Source: Bacteroidales bacterium (GTDB lineage Bacteria; Bacteroidota; Bacteroidia; Bacteroidales; UBA10428). Taken from it: a stretch of 64,000 bases of DNA. Location of the stretch: NCBI GenBank assembly GCA_016928305.1, contig JAFGKY010000066.1, positions 1 to 64,000 on the forward strand, given 5' to 3'. Positions 1 through 8,193 of this stretch are shown here, in pieces (positions within the stretch are counted from its first letter, which is position 1; every line of letters begins with the position of its first letter). Under the pieces are notes generated by a model. That model made no database searches and was not told the origin of the DNA. It worked only from the letters and a program-made list of their open reading frames with translations. The position numbers were made by a program, and so were the translations under genes.

Positions 1-2007
1 AAAACCTTTGGATTTCCAAAAATGCTCATGAACCTGGTACTGGAATATACCGACGGTTCGGTTGAAGTCATCCGTACGGATGAAACCTGGAAAGGAACTG
101 CTGACGGGCCGATCCGCTGCAACAATGAATACGACGGGGAAGAATATGATGCCCGGAAAGAAATGCCCGGCTGGAATACAGTTGATTTCAATGACTCCTC
201 CTGGCTAAACGCTGAATATGTCAGAGAACCCGGTGGTAAATATAAAGCCCAGATGAATGAAAATATGCATGTTATGGATACCATTTATCCTGTAACGATC
301 ACACGTCTGGATGCTGACAGATACATACTGGATATGGGGCAGAATATGGTTGGATGGCTTCAGTTAAAGGTGAAAGGACAAAGAGGACGGCAGGTAAAAC
401 TTCGTTTTGCCGAAATCCTGAAAAAGAATGGTGAGCTTGATACGGATAATCTGCGCGATGCCCTTAATACTGATATATACACATTAAAGGGAGGAGAGGA
501 CGAAACCTGGCATCCGGTATTTGTATACCATGGATTCCGGTATGTTGAGATTACAGGATATCCGGGTATACCTGAACTGACTGATTTTACAGGCATGGTC
601 GTTTTTGACGCCATGAGCACAACGGGGAGATTCGAAAGCTCAAGTGACATCCTTAACCGGATCTGGAAAAATGCCCGTGAGAGCATCCGGGGAAATTATA
701 AAGGCATGCCCGTTGACTGTCCGCAGCGCAGCGAAAGGCAACCCTGGCTTGGTGACAGGGCAGCCGGTTCAACAGGAGAAAGCTATCTTTTTGATAATGC
801 CAAGCTTTATGCAAAATGGCTTGGTGACATTCAGCAATCCCAAAAAGAAGACGGTTGCCTGCCGGATATGGCACCGCCTTATTATAATTATTACAGCGAT
901 AACATGACCTGGCCCGGGACATACATCCTGGTCGCCCATATGCTTTACAGACAGTTTGGTGACAATCGCGCTGCAACCGAACATTATCCTTATATGAGAA
1001 AGTGGCTTGAATACATGAGAGATCGTTATATGGACAACTATATCATCACCAAAGACAGCTACGGTGACTGGTGTGCACCACCTAAAACCATTGAAGAGGG
1101 AGAAGGCATAAGCGCCGATGTAAAAAGGCCCAGCCGGTTGATTTCGACCGCCTATTTCTTTTACTTTTTGCAGATTATGCAGCAATTTGCTGAAATCACG
1201 GGTAACACAAATGATATTCCCGGTTACACCGAACTTGCCGACAGTATAAAACCGGCATTTAACAAGGAGTTCCTGAGAAATGACACCACATATTACGAAA
1301 CCAGCCATCTGACAGATAACCTGCTTCCATTATATTTTGGGATGGTTCCGGCAGCAATGCGTGACAAGGTTCTGAAAAATATTATTGACATCATTATTAA
1401 TAAAAACGATGGTCATTTATCCACGGGAATGATAGGAACACAATGGCTGATGAGAGGCCTGACTGAAAATGGAAGAGTTGACGTAGCATACCAATTGGCC
1501 ACCAATACCACTTATCCCAGTTGGGGTTATATGGTTGAAAACGGGGCAACCACCATCTGGGAACTATGGAATGGAAACACAGCCAATCACGAAATGAACT
1601 CCCACAATCATGTGATGCTCCTCGGTGATTTGATTGCCTGGTATTATGAAAATCTTGCCGGAATCAAATCCGATCCGGCCAACCCCGGATTTAAAAAAAT
1701 CATTATGCATCCTGAGTTTATCGATGGGATTGGTTTCGTAAAGGCCTCGTTCAATTCGATTCACGGTACAATAAAAAGCAGTTGGACCAAAAACAATGGA
1801 AAGATTGAATGGAATATCACCATCCCTGCCAATACCACTGCCGAAGCATTCATTCCGGTTGCCACAACAAAGGCTATCACGGAAAACGGAGAACCTGTTA
1901 ACAAGGCTTATGGTATACAACAGATCCGTACTGAAAACAATAATACGATCCTTACAATAGGATCCGGGGATTATCATTTCATGATTGACCCTGATTCTTT
2001 AAAATAA
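1..2007 (+). CDS. Alpha-L-rhamnosidase, GH78, 5' end cut off by window
   Basis: Removes terminal alpha-L-rhamnose from plant glycans, probably in the periplasm. The frame is open to base 1, so the methionine at 22 is internal and the signal peptide and N-terminal sandwich domains lie outside the window. Numbering from that methionine, the (alpha/alpha)6 barrel carries the family's acidic cluster DCPQRSERQPWLGD (D232, E238, D245) and the later motif GATTIWELWNG with E514, the position of the family's catalytic base. The usual D/E right after the R of DCPQR is Ser237 here, which seems to be a subgroup trait. The C-terminal beta-sandwich is complete. The next gene starts 25 bp downstream on the same strand. 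A second, full-length GH78 lies at 8194. Family is certain; linkage specificity is not readable. Confidence 0.93.
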   Translation, partial: KTFGFPKMLMNLVLEYTDGSVEVIRTDETWKGTADGPIRCNNEYDGEEYDARKEMPGWNTVDFNDSSWLNAEYVREPGGKYKAQMNENMHVMDTIYPVTITRLDADRYILDMGQNMVGWLQLKVKGQRGRQVKLRFAEILKKNGELDTDNLRDALNTDIYTLKGGEDETWHPVFVYHGFRYVEITGYPGIPELTDFTGMVVFDAMSTTGRFESSSDILNRIWKNARESIRGNYKGMPVDCPQRSERQPWLGDRAAGSTGESYLFDNAKLYAKWLGDIQQSQKEDGCLPDMAPPYYNYYSDNMTWPGTYILVAHMLYRQFGDNRAATEHYPYMRKWLEYMRDRYMDNYIITKDSYGDWCAPPKTIEEGEGISADVKRPSRLISTAYFFYFLQIMQQFAEITGNTNDIPGYTELADSIKPAFNKEFLRNDTTYYETSHLTDNLLPLYFGMVPAAMRDKVLKNIIDIIINKNDGHLSTGMIGTQWLMRGLTENGRVDVAYQLATNTTYPSWGYMVENGATTIWELWNGNTANHEMNSHNHVMLLGDLIAWYYENLAGIKSDPANPGFKKIIMHPEFIDGIGFVKASFNSIHGTIKSSWTKNNGKIEWNITIPANTTAEAFIPVATTKAITENGEPVNKAYGIQQIRTENNNTILTIGSGDYHFMIDPDSLK

Positions 2008-2032
2008 AACAGACATAATATCGTGTAAGAGA

Positions 2033-3133
2033 ATGAAAACCAAACCTAATATTCTTTTGCTCCTTTTTATTCTTTTTATAAGTGTTGGTTGCAAACAACA
2101 ATCTGCCTTCAGAAAGGGAATTATAACCGAGGAGTTTATATTCGATTCTGCTGCATTCCCGTCATGCCACTCCGCCACGATTGCCGAAACGCCGAAAGGT
2201 CTTGTTGTGGCTTTTTTTGGCGGTACATACGAGCGTCATCCCGATGTATGTATATACGTAAGCCGGCAGGAGAAAGGAAAATGGACAGCTCCCGAGGAAA
2301 TTGCCAACGGTATTATTAATGACACATTGCGTTATCCAACATGGAATCCGGTTTTATTTCAGGTTCCCGAAGGTGATCTGATATTGTTTTACAAGGTTGG
2401 ACCAAGTCCCTCCTCCTGGCAGGGAATGCTTAAGCGTTCAAAAGATCAAGGCAAAACCTGGTCAAAACCCGATTCACTTCCGGAAGGCTTTATCGGGCCG
2501 GTAAAAAACAAACCTGTCCTGCTTGACAATGGAACGATACTCTGTGGTTCAAGTACAGAAAACTACGGGTGGAAAATCCATTTTGAAACAACGAAAGATC
2601 ATGCAATCAGCTGGGAAAGAAGTGATCCGGTTAACGACGGTATTATTTATCAGGCCATTCAACCAACCATTCTGAAATACAATAATGGCAGGTTGCAAAT
2701 ACTTTGCAGGAGTATGAACTGCATGATCCTCGAATCATGGTCAGCCGATACGGGTAAAACCTGGTCCTTGTTGAAAGAATCCAACCTGCCTAACAACAAT
2801 TCAGGCATCGATGCAGTTTCACTGGCTAATGGCAGGCAGTTGCTGGTATACAATCATGTTAAAACTCCAGTAAACGCGAATAAGGGATACCGTACACCAC
2901 TAAATGTTGCCATCTCCAAAGACGGGAAAATATGGTATGCCGCACTGGTATTGGAAGACTCAGAAACCGGACAGTACTCCTACCCATCCGTTATCCAGTC
3001 TGCCGACGCAATGGTGCATGTGGTTTACACCTGGAGAAGGGAAAAAATCAAATATGTTAAAATCAATCCAAAGAAACTAACCACAAAAAAAATCAAAAAT
3101 GAAAAATGGCCAATAAAAATTACAAAACATTAA
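2033..3133 (+). CDS. Sialidase-like BNR-repeat lipoprotein (COG4692 type)
   Basis: A 366-residue exported protein with a lipoprotein signal (hydrophobic run ending ISVGC, lipid Cys about residue 20). Asp-box motifs of the six-bladed sialidase propeller are visible: SKDQGKTW, SADTGKTW and the weaker SKDGKIW, spread along the chain. It resembles the predicted-neuraminidase family COG4692 (BNR_2 domain), which is common in plant-glycan loci and in most cases has no proven activity on sialic acid. It follows a GH78 gene by 25 bp, so it is probably co-transcribed and may act on a rhamnose-containing oligosaccharide. The propeller fold is well supported; enzyme activity and substrate are inferred only from context. 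Confidence 0.8.
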   Translation: MKTKPNILLLLFILFISVGCKQQSAFRKGIITEEFIFDSAAFPSCHSATIAETPKGLVVAFFGGTYERHPDVCIYVSRQEKGKWTAPEEIANGIINDTLRYPTWNPVLFQVPEGDLILFYKVGPSPSSWQGMLKRSKDQGKTWSKPDSLPEGFIGPVKNKPVLLDNGTILCGSSTENYGWKIHFETTKDHAISWERSDPVNDGIIYQAIQPTILKYNNGRLQILCRSMNCMILESWSADTGKTWSLLKESNLPNNNSGIDAVSLANGRQLLVYNHVKTPVNANKGYRTPLNVAISKDGKIWYAALVLEDSETGQYSYPSVIQSADAMVHVVYTWRREKIKYVKINPKKLTTKKIKNEKWPIKITKH

Positions 3134-3140
3134 TATAGGA

Positions 3141-3730
3141 CGCCAAAACACTAAAGTACCAAAAATATGATCAGAAAAGAACATAAACCGATACCTGCAG
3201 AACTGGATGTAATAGGCAAAAAAATAGTAGATACAGCTTATGCAGTTCATAAAAAACTGGGCCCTGGATTACTTGAAAAAATATATGAGGTTTGCTTTTG
3301 TCATGAGTTGGATAAAAGAAACTTATTTTTTAAACAGCAAGTAGACCTGCCAATTTATTATGATGGAATGGTTTTTAATGAAGGATTAAGATTGGATGTT
3401 TTTGTAGAAGAGAAAGTAATATGCGAGCTTAAGGCAGTGGATACAGTAAATCCAGTTTGGGAAGCACAGATTTTAAGTCATTTGCGTCTTACCAATAGCC
3501 GCCTGGGCTATTTGATTAATTTTAATGTAACCAATATAGGCCAGGGCATAAAACGATTTGTCATATAGTTTTTTTGTTTTCAAGCCTGGTTACTTAGCAG
3601 TACGTATATTGTCGAGCACAAAGCAAATTTTTAGTGTTTTGAATTTTCAAGGTTATATAATGTACTATGCGACGAATATTAAGTGATAAAAAAGCAATCT
3701 TATTTTTCGTGTTTTCGTGTTTTGGTGGCT
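3141..3730 (+). mobile_element. Putative small mobile element carrying a GxxExxY gene between inverted octamer arms
   Basis: The left arm (3142-3166) reads GCCAAAACACTAAAG then TACCAAAAAT. The right arm (3702-3729), reverse complemented, reads GCCACCAAAACACGAAAA then CACGAAAAAT. Allowing one small gap they match over most of about 25 bp, and both are runs of an octamer of the form NCACNAAR. The only gene inside is the GxxExxY gene, whose ATG directly follows the left arm. Outside, TATA is found next to both ends and might be a target duplication. The unit splits an otherwise same-strand glycan gene series. No transposase is present, so mobility is inferred. Confidence 0.5.
3167..3568 (+). CDS. 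GxxExxY protein, PD-(D/E)XK nuclease-fold family
   Basis: A 133-residue soluble protein. The motif that names the family is G34-x-x-E37-x-x-Y40, inside GPGLLEKIYEV. The nuclease-like core has D77 (LRLDVF) and E87-x-K89 (ICELKA), the arrangement of PD-(D/E)XK enzymes, followed by Q101 in QILSHLR. The C-terminal NFNVTNIGQGIKRFVI is typical of the family. The biochemical role of GxxExxY proteins is not established as far as I know; all predicted active-site residues are present, so it could cut nucleic acid. It is AT-richer than the flanking glycosidase genes and is enclosed by inverted repeat arms, consistent with separate acquisition. Start ATG at 3167 immediately follows the left arm. Confidence 0.9.
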   Translation: MIRKEHKPIPAELDVIGKKIVDTAYAVHKKLGPGLLEKIYEVCFCHELDKRNLFFKQQVDLPIYYDGMVFNEGLRLDVFVEEKVICELKAVDTVNPVWEAQILSHLRLTNSRLGYLINFNVTNIGQGIKRFVI

Positions 3731-3844
3731 GTATAAACTTAAATGATGTTGTGGTTTAAAATATGAAACAAGTCTCCCGAAGAAACCGAACAACTGAAAT
3801 AACCATAATTTTATATCTTTTGTATTGATAGTAAAAAAATTAAT
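3569..3844. other. Gap holding the right arm of the GxxExxY element and a possible promoter
   Basis: Bases 3702-3729 are the inverted right arm. A weak Bacteroidota -7-like box, TATCTTTTG at 3814-3822, lies 22 bp before the next start codon and could restart transcription after the insertion; it has one base too many compared with TAnnTTTG. No gene was seen. Confidence 0.4.
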
Positions 3845-5251
3845 ATGAAAACGACAGCAACTTTTTATGTTTTATTTTCTATTAGTCTCAGCGGTTATGC
3901 GCAGACCTCTGACACACAATATGCAATGCCTTTGTCAGACGTTATTAAAGATATTGAAGAACGTTATGAAATTACGATCCGCGACCCTGAGAATCTCATC
4001 TCCGGTAAGACAGTCACCTATGCCCAGTGGCGCTACAGGGTTGTCGTTGAACAAACACTCAGCAACGTGCTGGCTCCTGTCGACCTGGTGGCGCAGAAAG
4101 AAGGGGATAAAAAATACAAACTGAAAAAATATCAGTACCACCGAACCACAGTTGAGGAAGGCAAAGAAAAGCTGGAATACCTGTCCGGTCTTTATCATGA
4201 CCAGGCAAGCTGGGAAAACCGTAAAGCTGAACTCCGAACCTGCATGCTAAAAGCACTGCAGCTTGATCCCTTGCCTGAAAGTCCCGGGTCAAAACCATTC
4301 ATTACCAATAAACGCAAGATGAACGGCTACACCATTGAAAATATAGCCATTGAAACACTTCCCGGATTATATGTCTGCGGCTCCATTTATAAACCTTCCT
4401 TAATAAAAGGCAAGGTTCCCATAATCCTCTCTCCCAACGGGCATATACCCATAGGCCGCTATCATGAGGCTGTCCAGGTTCGCTGTGCGATGCTCGCCCG
4501 CATGGGAGCTATTGTGATAAACTACGATCTGTTTGCATACGGGGAGTCATTGTTGCAGTTCAAACCCGAAGATCACCGGCGAAGCCTGGCATCATCCATT
4601 CAGGCACTGAACAGCATCCGGATCCTCGACTACCTTACCTCCCTTCCTGAAGCCGATGTTGAAAGAATCGGCATTACAGGAGCCTCAGGCGGCGGCAGCC
4701 AGACGATGCTGATAACAGCATTGGATGACAGGATAAAAGTCAGTGTGCCTGTGGTCATGCTTTCCTGCTATTTTTATGGCGGATGCCCTTGCGAAAGCGG
4801 CATGCCTGTCCATCTTTGCGGTAAAGGCACCAACAACGTCGAAATGGCCGCTATGGCGTCTCCCCGTCCTCAACTTGTGATTTCCGACGGAGGCGACTGG
4901 TCGGATCATGTTCCGGTGATTGAATACCCGTATCTGAAAACCATTTACAGTTATTACGGCAAGGTTGGCAACGTCGAAAATGCACATTTCCCGGATGAAG
5001 GACATGATTACGGCATTTCGAAAAGAACCGCTGCTTACAGGTTTTTGGCAAAACATCTTGGACTTGATGTAAGAGTCGTGTTAAACAAAGCCGGTGAATT
5101 TGATGAATCAACCTGTACCACCGAAGATAAAGAAGCAATGCTTGTTTTCGGCAAAGGAGGGGAACTCCTTCCCGGTAACGCCATAAAGAGTTTCGACGAA
5201 CTGCAAAAAGTATTTAATGAAGCATTAGGTTCAACCTCCCACACTGAATGA
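3845..5251 (+). CDS. Secreted alpha/beta-hydrolase, acetyl xylan esterase-like, with STN-like N-terminal region
   Basis: Signal peptide of about 19 residues ending SGYAQ. Residues about 25-100 resemble the STN/DUF4974 short domain normally found in TonB-dependent receptors and anti-sigma factors; I infer this from its pattern and have not aligned it. The rest is an alpha/beta-hydrolase: nucleophile Ser281 in GASGGGSQ, the conserved CPCESGMPVH loop, DGGDWSDH, and catalytic His387 in DEGHDYG. It probably removes acetyl or another ester from glycans in the periplasm. Its stop codon overlaps the next start (ATGA at 5248), indicating translational coupling. Hydrolase fold is secure; the exact ester is unknown. 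Confidence 0.82.
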   Translation: MKTTATFYVLFSISLSGYAQTSDTQYAMPLSDVIKDIEERYEITIRDPENLISGKTVTYAQWRYRVVVEQTLSNVLAPVDLVAQKEGDKKYKLKKYQYHRTTVEEGKEKLEYLSGLYHDQASWENRKAELRTCMLKALQLDPLPESPGSKPFITNKRKMNGYTIENIAIETLPGLYVCGSIYKPSLIKGKVPIILSPNGHIPIGRYHEAVQVRCAMLARMGAIVINYDLFAYGESLLQFKPEDHRRSLASSIQALNSIRILDYLTSLPEADVERIGITGASGGGSQTMLITALDDRIKVSVPVVMLSCYFYGGCPCESGMPVHLCGKGTNNVEMAAMASPRPQLVISDGGDWSDHVPVIEYPYLKTIYSYYGKVGNVENAHFPDEGHDYGISKRTAAYRFLAKHLGLDVRVVLNKAGEFDESTCTTEDKEAMLVFGKGGELLPGNAIKSFDELQKVFNEALGSTSHTE

Positions 5252-6207
5252 GAAAGAACACGAATACATCATCAGGCAGACTGTCAGGACGTAGAAGTTT
5301 TATCGGCACAGCTGCTGCATTTACCGGGATTGTGTGCCTGCCTCCTTGGATCCATAATGCTTTGGAAATAAGCATAACACAGGTCTTCGGAAAATCCAAA
5401 ATAGATACATACCAGCGATACAAAATTGGAGTCTGTGACTGGATGCTTCTGAAACGTCAAAAGCCCGGAGCTTTCAGCATTGCCAGCGAAGTCGGCGCTG
5501 ACGGACTGGAAGTGGACATGGGAAACCTGGGGAACAGGCCTACTTTCGACAATAAGCTGCTTGATCCGGTAGAACGTAAGAAGTTTCTGGAAGAGTCAAA
5601 AAAATTCAATATAGAGATATGTTCCATAGCCATGTCGGGTTTTTATGCCCAGTCTTTTGCTGAAAGAGAGACTTTACCCATTATGGTGAGAGATACCATA
5701 AACACCATGGTGATGATGCGGGTTAAGACCGCATTTCTTCCGCTGGGAGTTAAAGGTGATCTGAACCAGTACCCCGAACTCCGTCCCGCAATCGTTGAAA
5801 GATTAAAAATGGCAGGTCAGATGGCTGAAGCCGCAGACGTGACGATAGGCATTGAAACAGCGCTGGATGCAACAGGCGAAGTTCAACTGCTGAAAGAAAT
5901 AGGTTCACCCGCAATAAAAAGTTACTTTAACTTTGCCAATGCATTACAAAAAGACAGAGACTTAATCCATGAATTGAAGATTCTGGGCAGGGACCGGATA
6001 TGCCAAATCCATTGCACCGATGAGGATGGTGTATGGCTTGAAAACAATACGCGTATCAATATGCCTGAGGTAAAAAAGGCACTCGATGAGATCGGCTGGG
6101 GTGGATGGCTGGTAGTTGAGCGTTCCCGTGACGCTCGCAATCCGGGTAATGTTGTTGGCAACTTCGGGTCCAATGTAAAATATTTAAAATCCATTTTTCA
6201 AACTTAA
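5248..6207 (+). CDS. Exported TIM-barrel protein, sugar phosphate isomerase/epimerase family
   Basis: 319 residues. The N-terminus has a twin-arginine signal (GRRSFIG, followed by a hydrophobic stretch). The body has the pattern of the xylose isomerase-like TIM barrel: the DGLEVDMGN segment, GIETALDATGE, and QIHCTDEDG near the C-terminus, where metal-binding Glu, Asp and His are usual. Such proteins isomerise or epimerise sugars or inositols, or cleave 3-keto-glycosides; being exported it cannot act on a cytoplasmic sugar phosphate. Its ATG overlaps the TGA of the esterase gene and the next gene is 11 bp away, so all three form one transcript. Substrate unknown. Confidence 0.82.
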   Translation: MRKNTNTSSGRLSGRRSFIGTAAAFTGIVCLPPWIHNALEISITQVFGKSKIDTYQRYKIGVCDWMLLKRQKPGAFSIASEVGADGLEVDMGNLGNRPTFDNKLLDPVERKKFLEESKKFNIEICSIAMSGFYAQSFAERETLPIMVRDTINTMVMMRVKTAFLPLGVKGDLNQYPELRPAIVERLKMAGQMAEAADVTIGIETALDATGEVQLLKEIGSPAIKSYFNFANALQKDRDLIHELKILGRDRICQIHCTDEDGVWLENNTRINMPEVKKALDEIGWGGWLVVERSRDARNPGNVVGNFGSNVKYLKSIFQT

Positions 6208-6218
6208 CAGACAATAGT

Positions 6219-8162
6219 ATGACAGACGGATCTGGAAATATAAAAAGGAACCTGATGATACTACTTTTAATTTCTATTCCCGGTAGTATCCTGGTCGCTC
6301 AACCTGCGCAGATTTGGGTATCCCCTGATGGATCGGACCGAAATCCGGGAACGAAAGCATATCCCATGGCGACATTGACCATGTCGCTAAGAAAAGCCCG
6401 GGAAATGAGACGTTTGGATGATCCACTCATCAAAGACGGTGTGGAAATAATCTTAAGAAATGGCATTTACCGGCTTTACGAACCCGTATACATTCGTCCG
6501 GAGGATTCGGGTACTGAATCATCTGTTACGGTCATCCGGTCTGCTGAGGGTGAAAAACCTGTTTTTAGCGGAGGAAGAATTGTAGATAAATGGTCAAAAC
6601 TTACCGATACTCTCGACCGCCTCCCCGTAAAATCTCAGGGCAAAGTATGGGTTACAGATATACCGTCTGTCTGGGGCAATCCGATCAATTTCAGGGAACT
6701 TTGGGTTAATGGAAAAAAGGCCACAAGGGCCAGCTCATTCAATGACGGTGAATTGAGCCGTATTATAAGAAGCGATAGCCTGAAAGAAGAGATGTGGATT
6801 CCGACACCTGAAATACCACTGCAACATGCCGTTCAACTGGAATTCATAATAATTCAATGGTGGACTATTGCCAATTTAAGGGTAAGATCATATGATGTTG
6901 CCGGAGATAAGGTCAAACTGACATTTCATCAACCGGAAAGCCGGGTGGAATTTGAACATCCCTGGCCCATGCCGGTTGATGATTCAGCCGATATATATAT
7001 GGCCGATGATAAATATCCGTTTTGCGGAAATTCACCCTTCTTCTTTGCCAATTCAATCGAATTACTGAATCAACCCGGAGAATGGTGCCGTGATCCCGTC
7101 ACCGGAAAGATCTATTATTGGCCACGTGATAATGAAGACATGACGAATGCCGAAGTTGTTGTTCCGATACTGGAAACCCTCATCCAGATCGAAGGTTCTC
7201 TTGATAATCCGGTAAGCAATATTGTGTTTCATGGCATTCGTTTTGAACATACGGCATGGATGAGGCCATCGGAGGCAGGACACATACCGGTTCAGGATGG
7301 AATGTATTTTATCGATGCCTATAAGTTAAAACCGGCAGGAACACCGGAAAACAAATCGCTGGAAAATCAGGGATGGCTGGGAAGACAATCATCAGGAATA
7401 TCGTTGCAGGGTACACATAACATCCGATTCGAACGATGTACATTCAGTCATCTGGCTGCTACTGCCCTTGATTTTATTAGCGGTGCCAATCACAGCCATG
7501 TTGAAGGTTGCATCTTCAAAGATATTGGCGGATCAGGAATCCGTATCGGATTTTACGGTGATCTCTCAATCGAAGATCATATTCCTTATGATCCAAAGGA
7601 TTTTCGTGAGGTATGTCATCATATTAGCATTGCCAATAATCTTATCACAGATTGTTCCAATGAATACTGGGGATGCGATGGCATTAATGTGGGTTTTGCT
7701 CATGATATTACCATTGAACACAATGAAGTAAGTCATTTGAATAATTCGGGAATATCTGTGGGATGGGGTTGGACGGGAACAATTAACTGCATGAAGAACA
7801 ACAGGGTACATGCCAATAACATTCATCATTTTGCCAAACAACTGTATGATGTTGCAGGGATATACATGCTTTCAGCTCAACCCAATACGGAAATAAGCAA
7901 TAATCGTATTCACCATCTCGAAAAGGCACCGTACGCGCACCTTCGGGAACACTACCAGTATATCTATCTTGACCAGAACTCCTCATACATAAGGGTAATC
8001 AATAACTGGACAGAAATGGCAAAATTCAATGCCAATGCCAACGGACCAGGTACCGAATGGAAGAATAACGGCCCGCAGGTTGATCCAGCTATAAAAGAGA
8101 AAGCAGGTATACAGCAGGAATACCAGGACCTGCTGAATGAATACAACATCATAAAAGAGTAA
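6219..8162 (+). CDS. Right-handed parallel beta-helix glycan enzyme, possibly GH141-like
   Basis: 647 residues with an N-terminal hydrophobic signal ending SILVAQ. The mature start IWVSPDGSDRNPGTK and the following ATLTMSLRKAREMRR are the usual opening of secreted beta-helix proteins. The C-terminal half has many short turns with repeated asparagines (for example ISIANNLITDCSN and ISNNRIHHLEK), typical of pectate-lyase-like parallel beta-helix coils. Length and layout resemble GH141, whose described members act on fucose in rhamnogalacturonan II or on xylan; GH120 is an alternative. I cannot assign a catalytic pair. It sits 11 bp after the TIM-barrel gene, in the same operon. Confidence 0.75.
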   Translation: MTDGSGNIKRNLMILLLISIPGSILVAQPAQIWVSPDGSDRNPGTKAYPMATLTMSLRKAREMRRLDDPLIKDGVEIILRNGIYRLYEPVYIRPEDSGTESSVTVIRSAEGEKPVFSGGRIVDKWSKLTDTLDRLPVKSQGKVWVTDIPSVWGNPINFRELWVNGKKATRASSFNDGELSRIIRSDSLKEEMWIPTPEIPLQHAVQLEFIIIQWWTIANLRVRSYDVAGDKVKLTFHQPESRVEFEHPWPMPVDDSADIYMADDKYPFCGNSPFFFANSIELLNQPGEWCRDPVTGKIYYWPRDNEDMTNAEVVVPILETLIQIEGSLDNPVSNIVFHGIRFEHTAWMRPSEAGHIPVQDGMYFIDAYKLKPAGTPENKSLENQGWLGRQSSGISLQGTHNIRFERCTFSHLAATALDFISGANHSHVEGCIFKDIGGSGIRIGFYGDLSIEDHIPYDPKDFREVCHHISIANNLITDCSNEYWGCDGINVGFAHDITIEHNEVSHLNNSGISVGWGWTGTINCMKNNRVHANNIHHFAKQLYDVAGIYMLSAQPNTEISNNRIHHLEKAPYAHLREHYQYIYLDQNSSYIRVINNWTEMAKFNANANGPGTEWKNNGPQVDPAIKEKAGIQQEYQDLLNEYNIIKE

Positions 8163-8193
8163 CCTGTTATTTTGAGCCAACCTGAACAACATT

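Noticed and set aside
769..1308. 179-codon open frame antisense to the first GH78 gene
   Set aside because: Shadow of a strongly supported gene; no family pattern and no promoter.
2033..3133. True sialidase (GH33)
   Set aside because: Asp boxes are present, but the Arg triad and FRIP motif of GH33 could not be identified.
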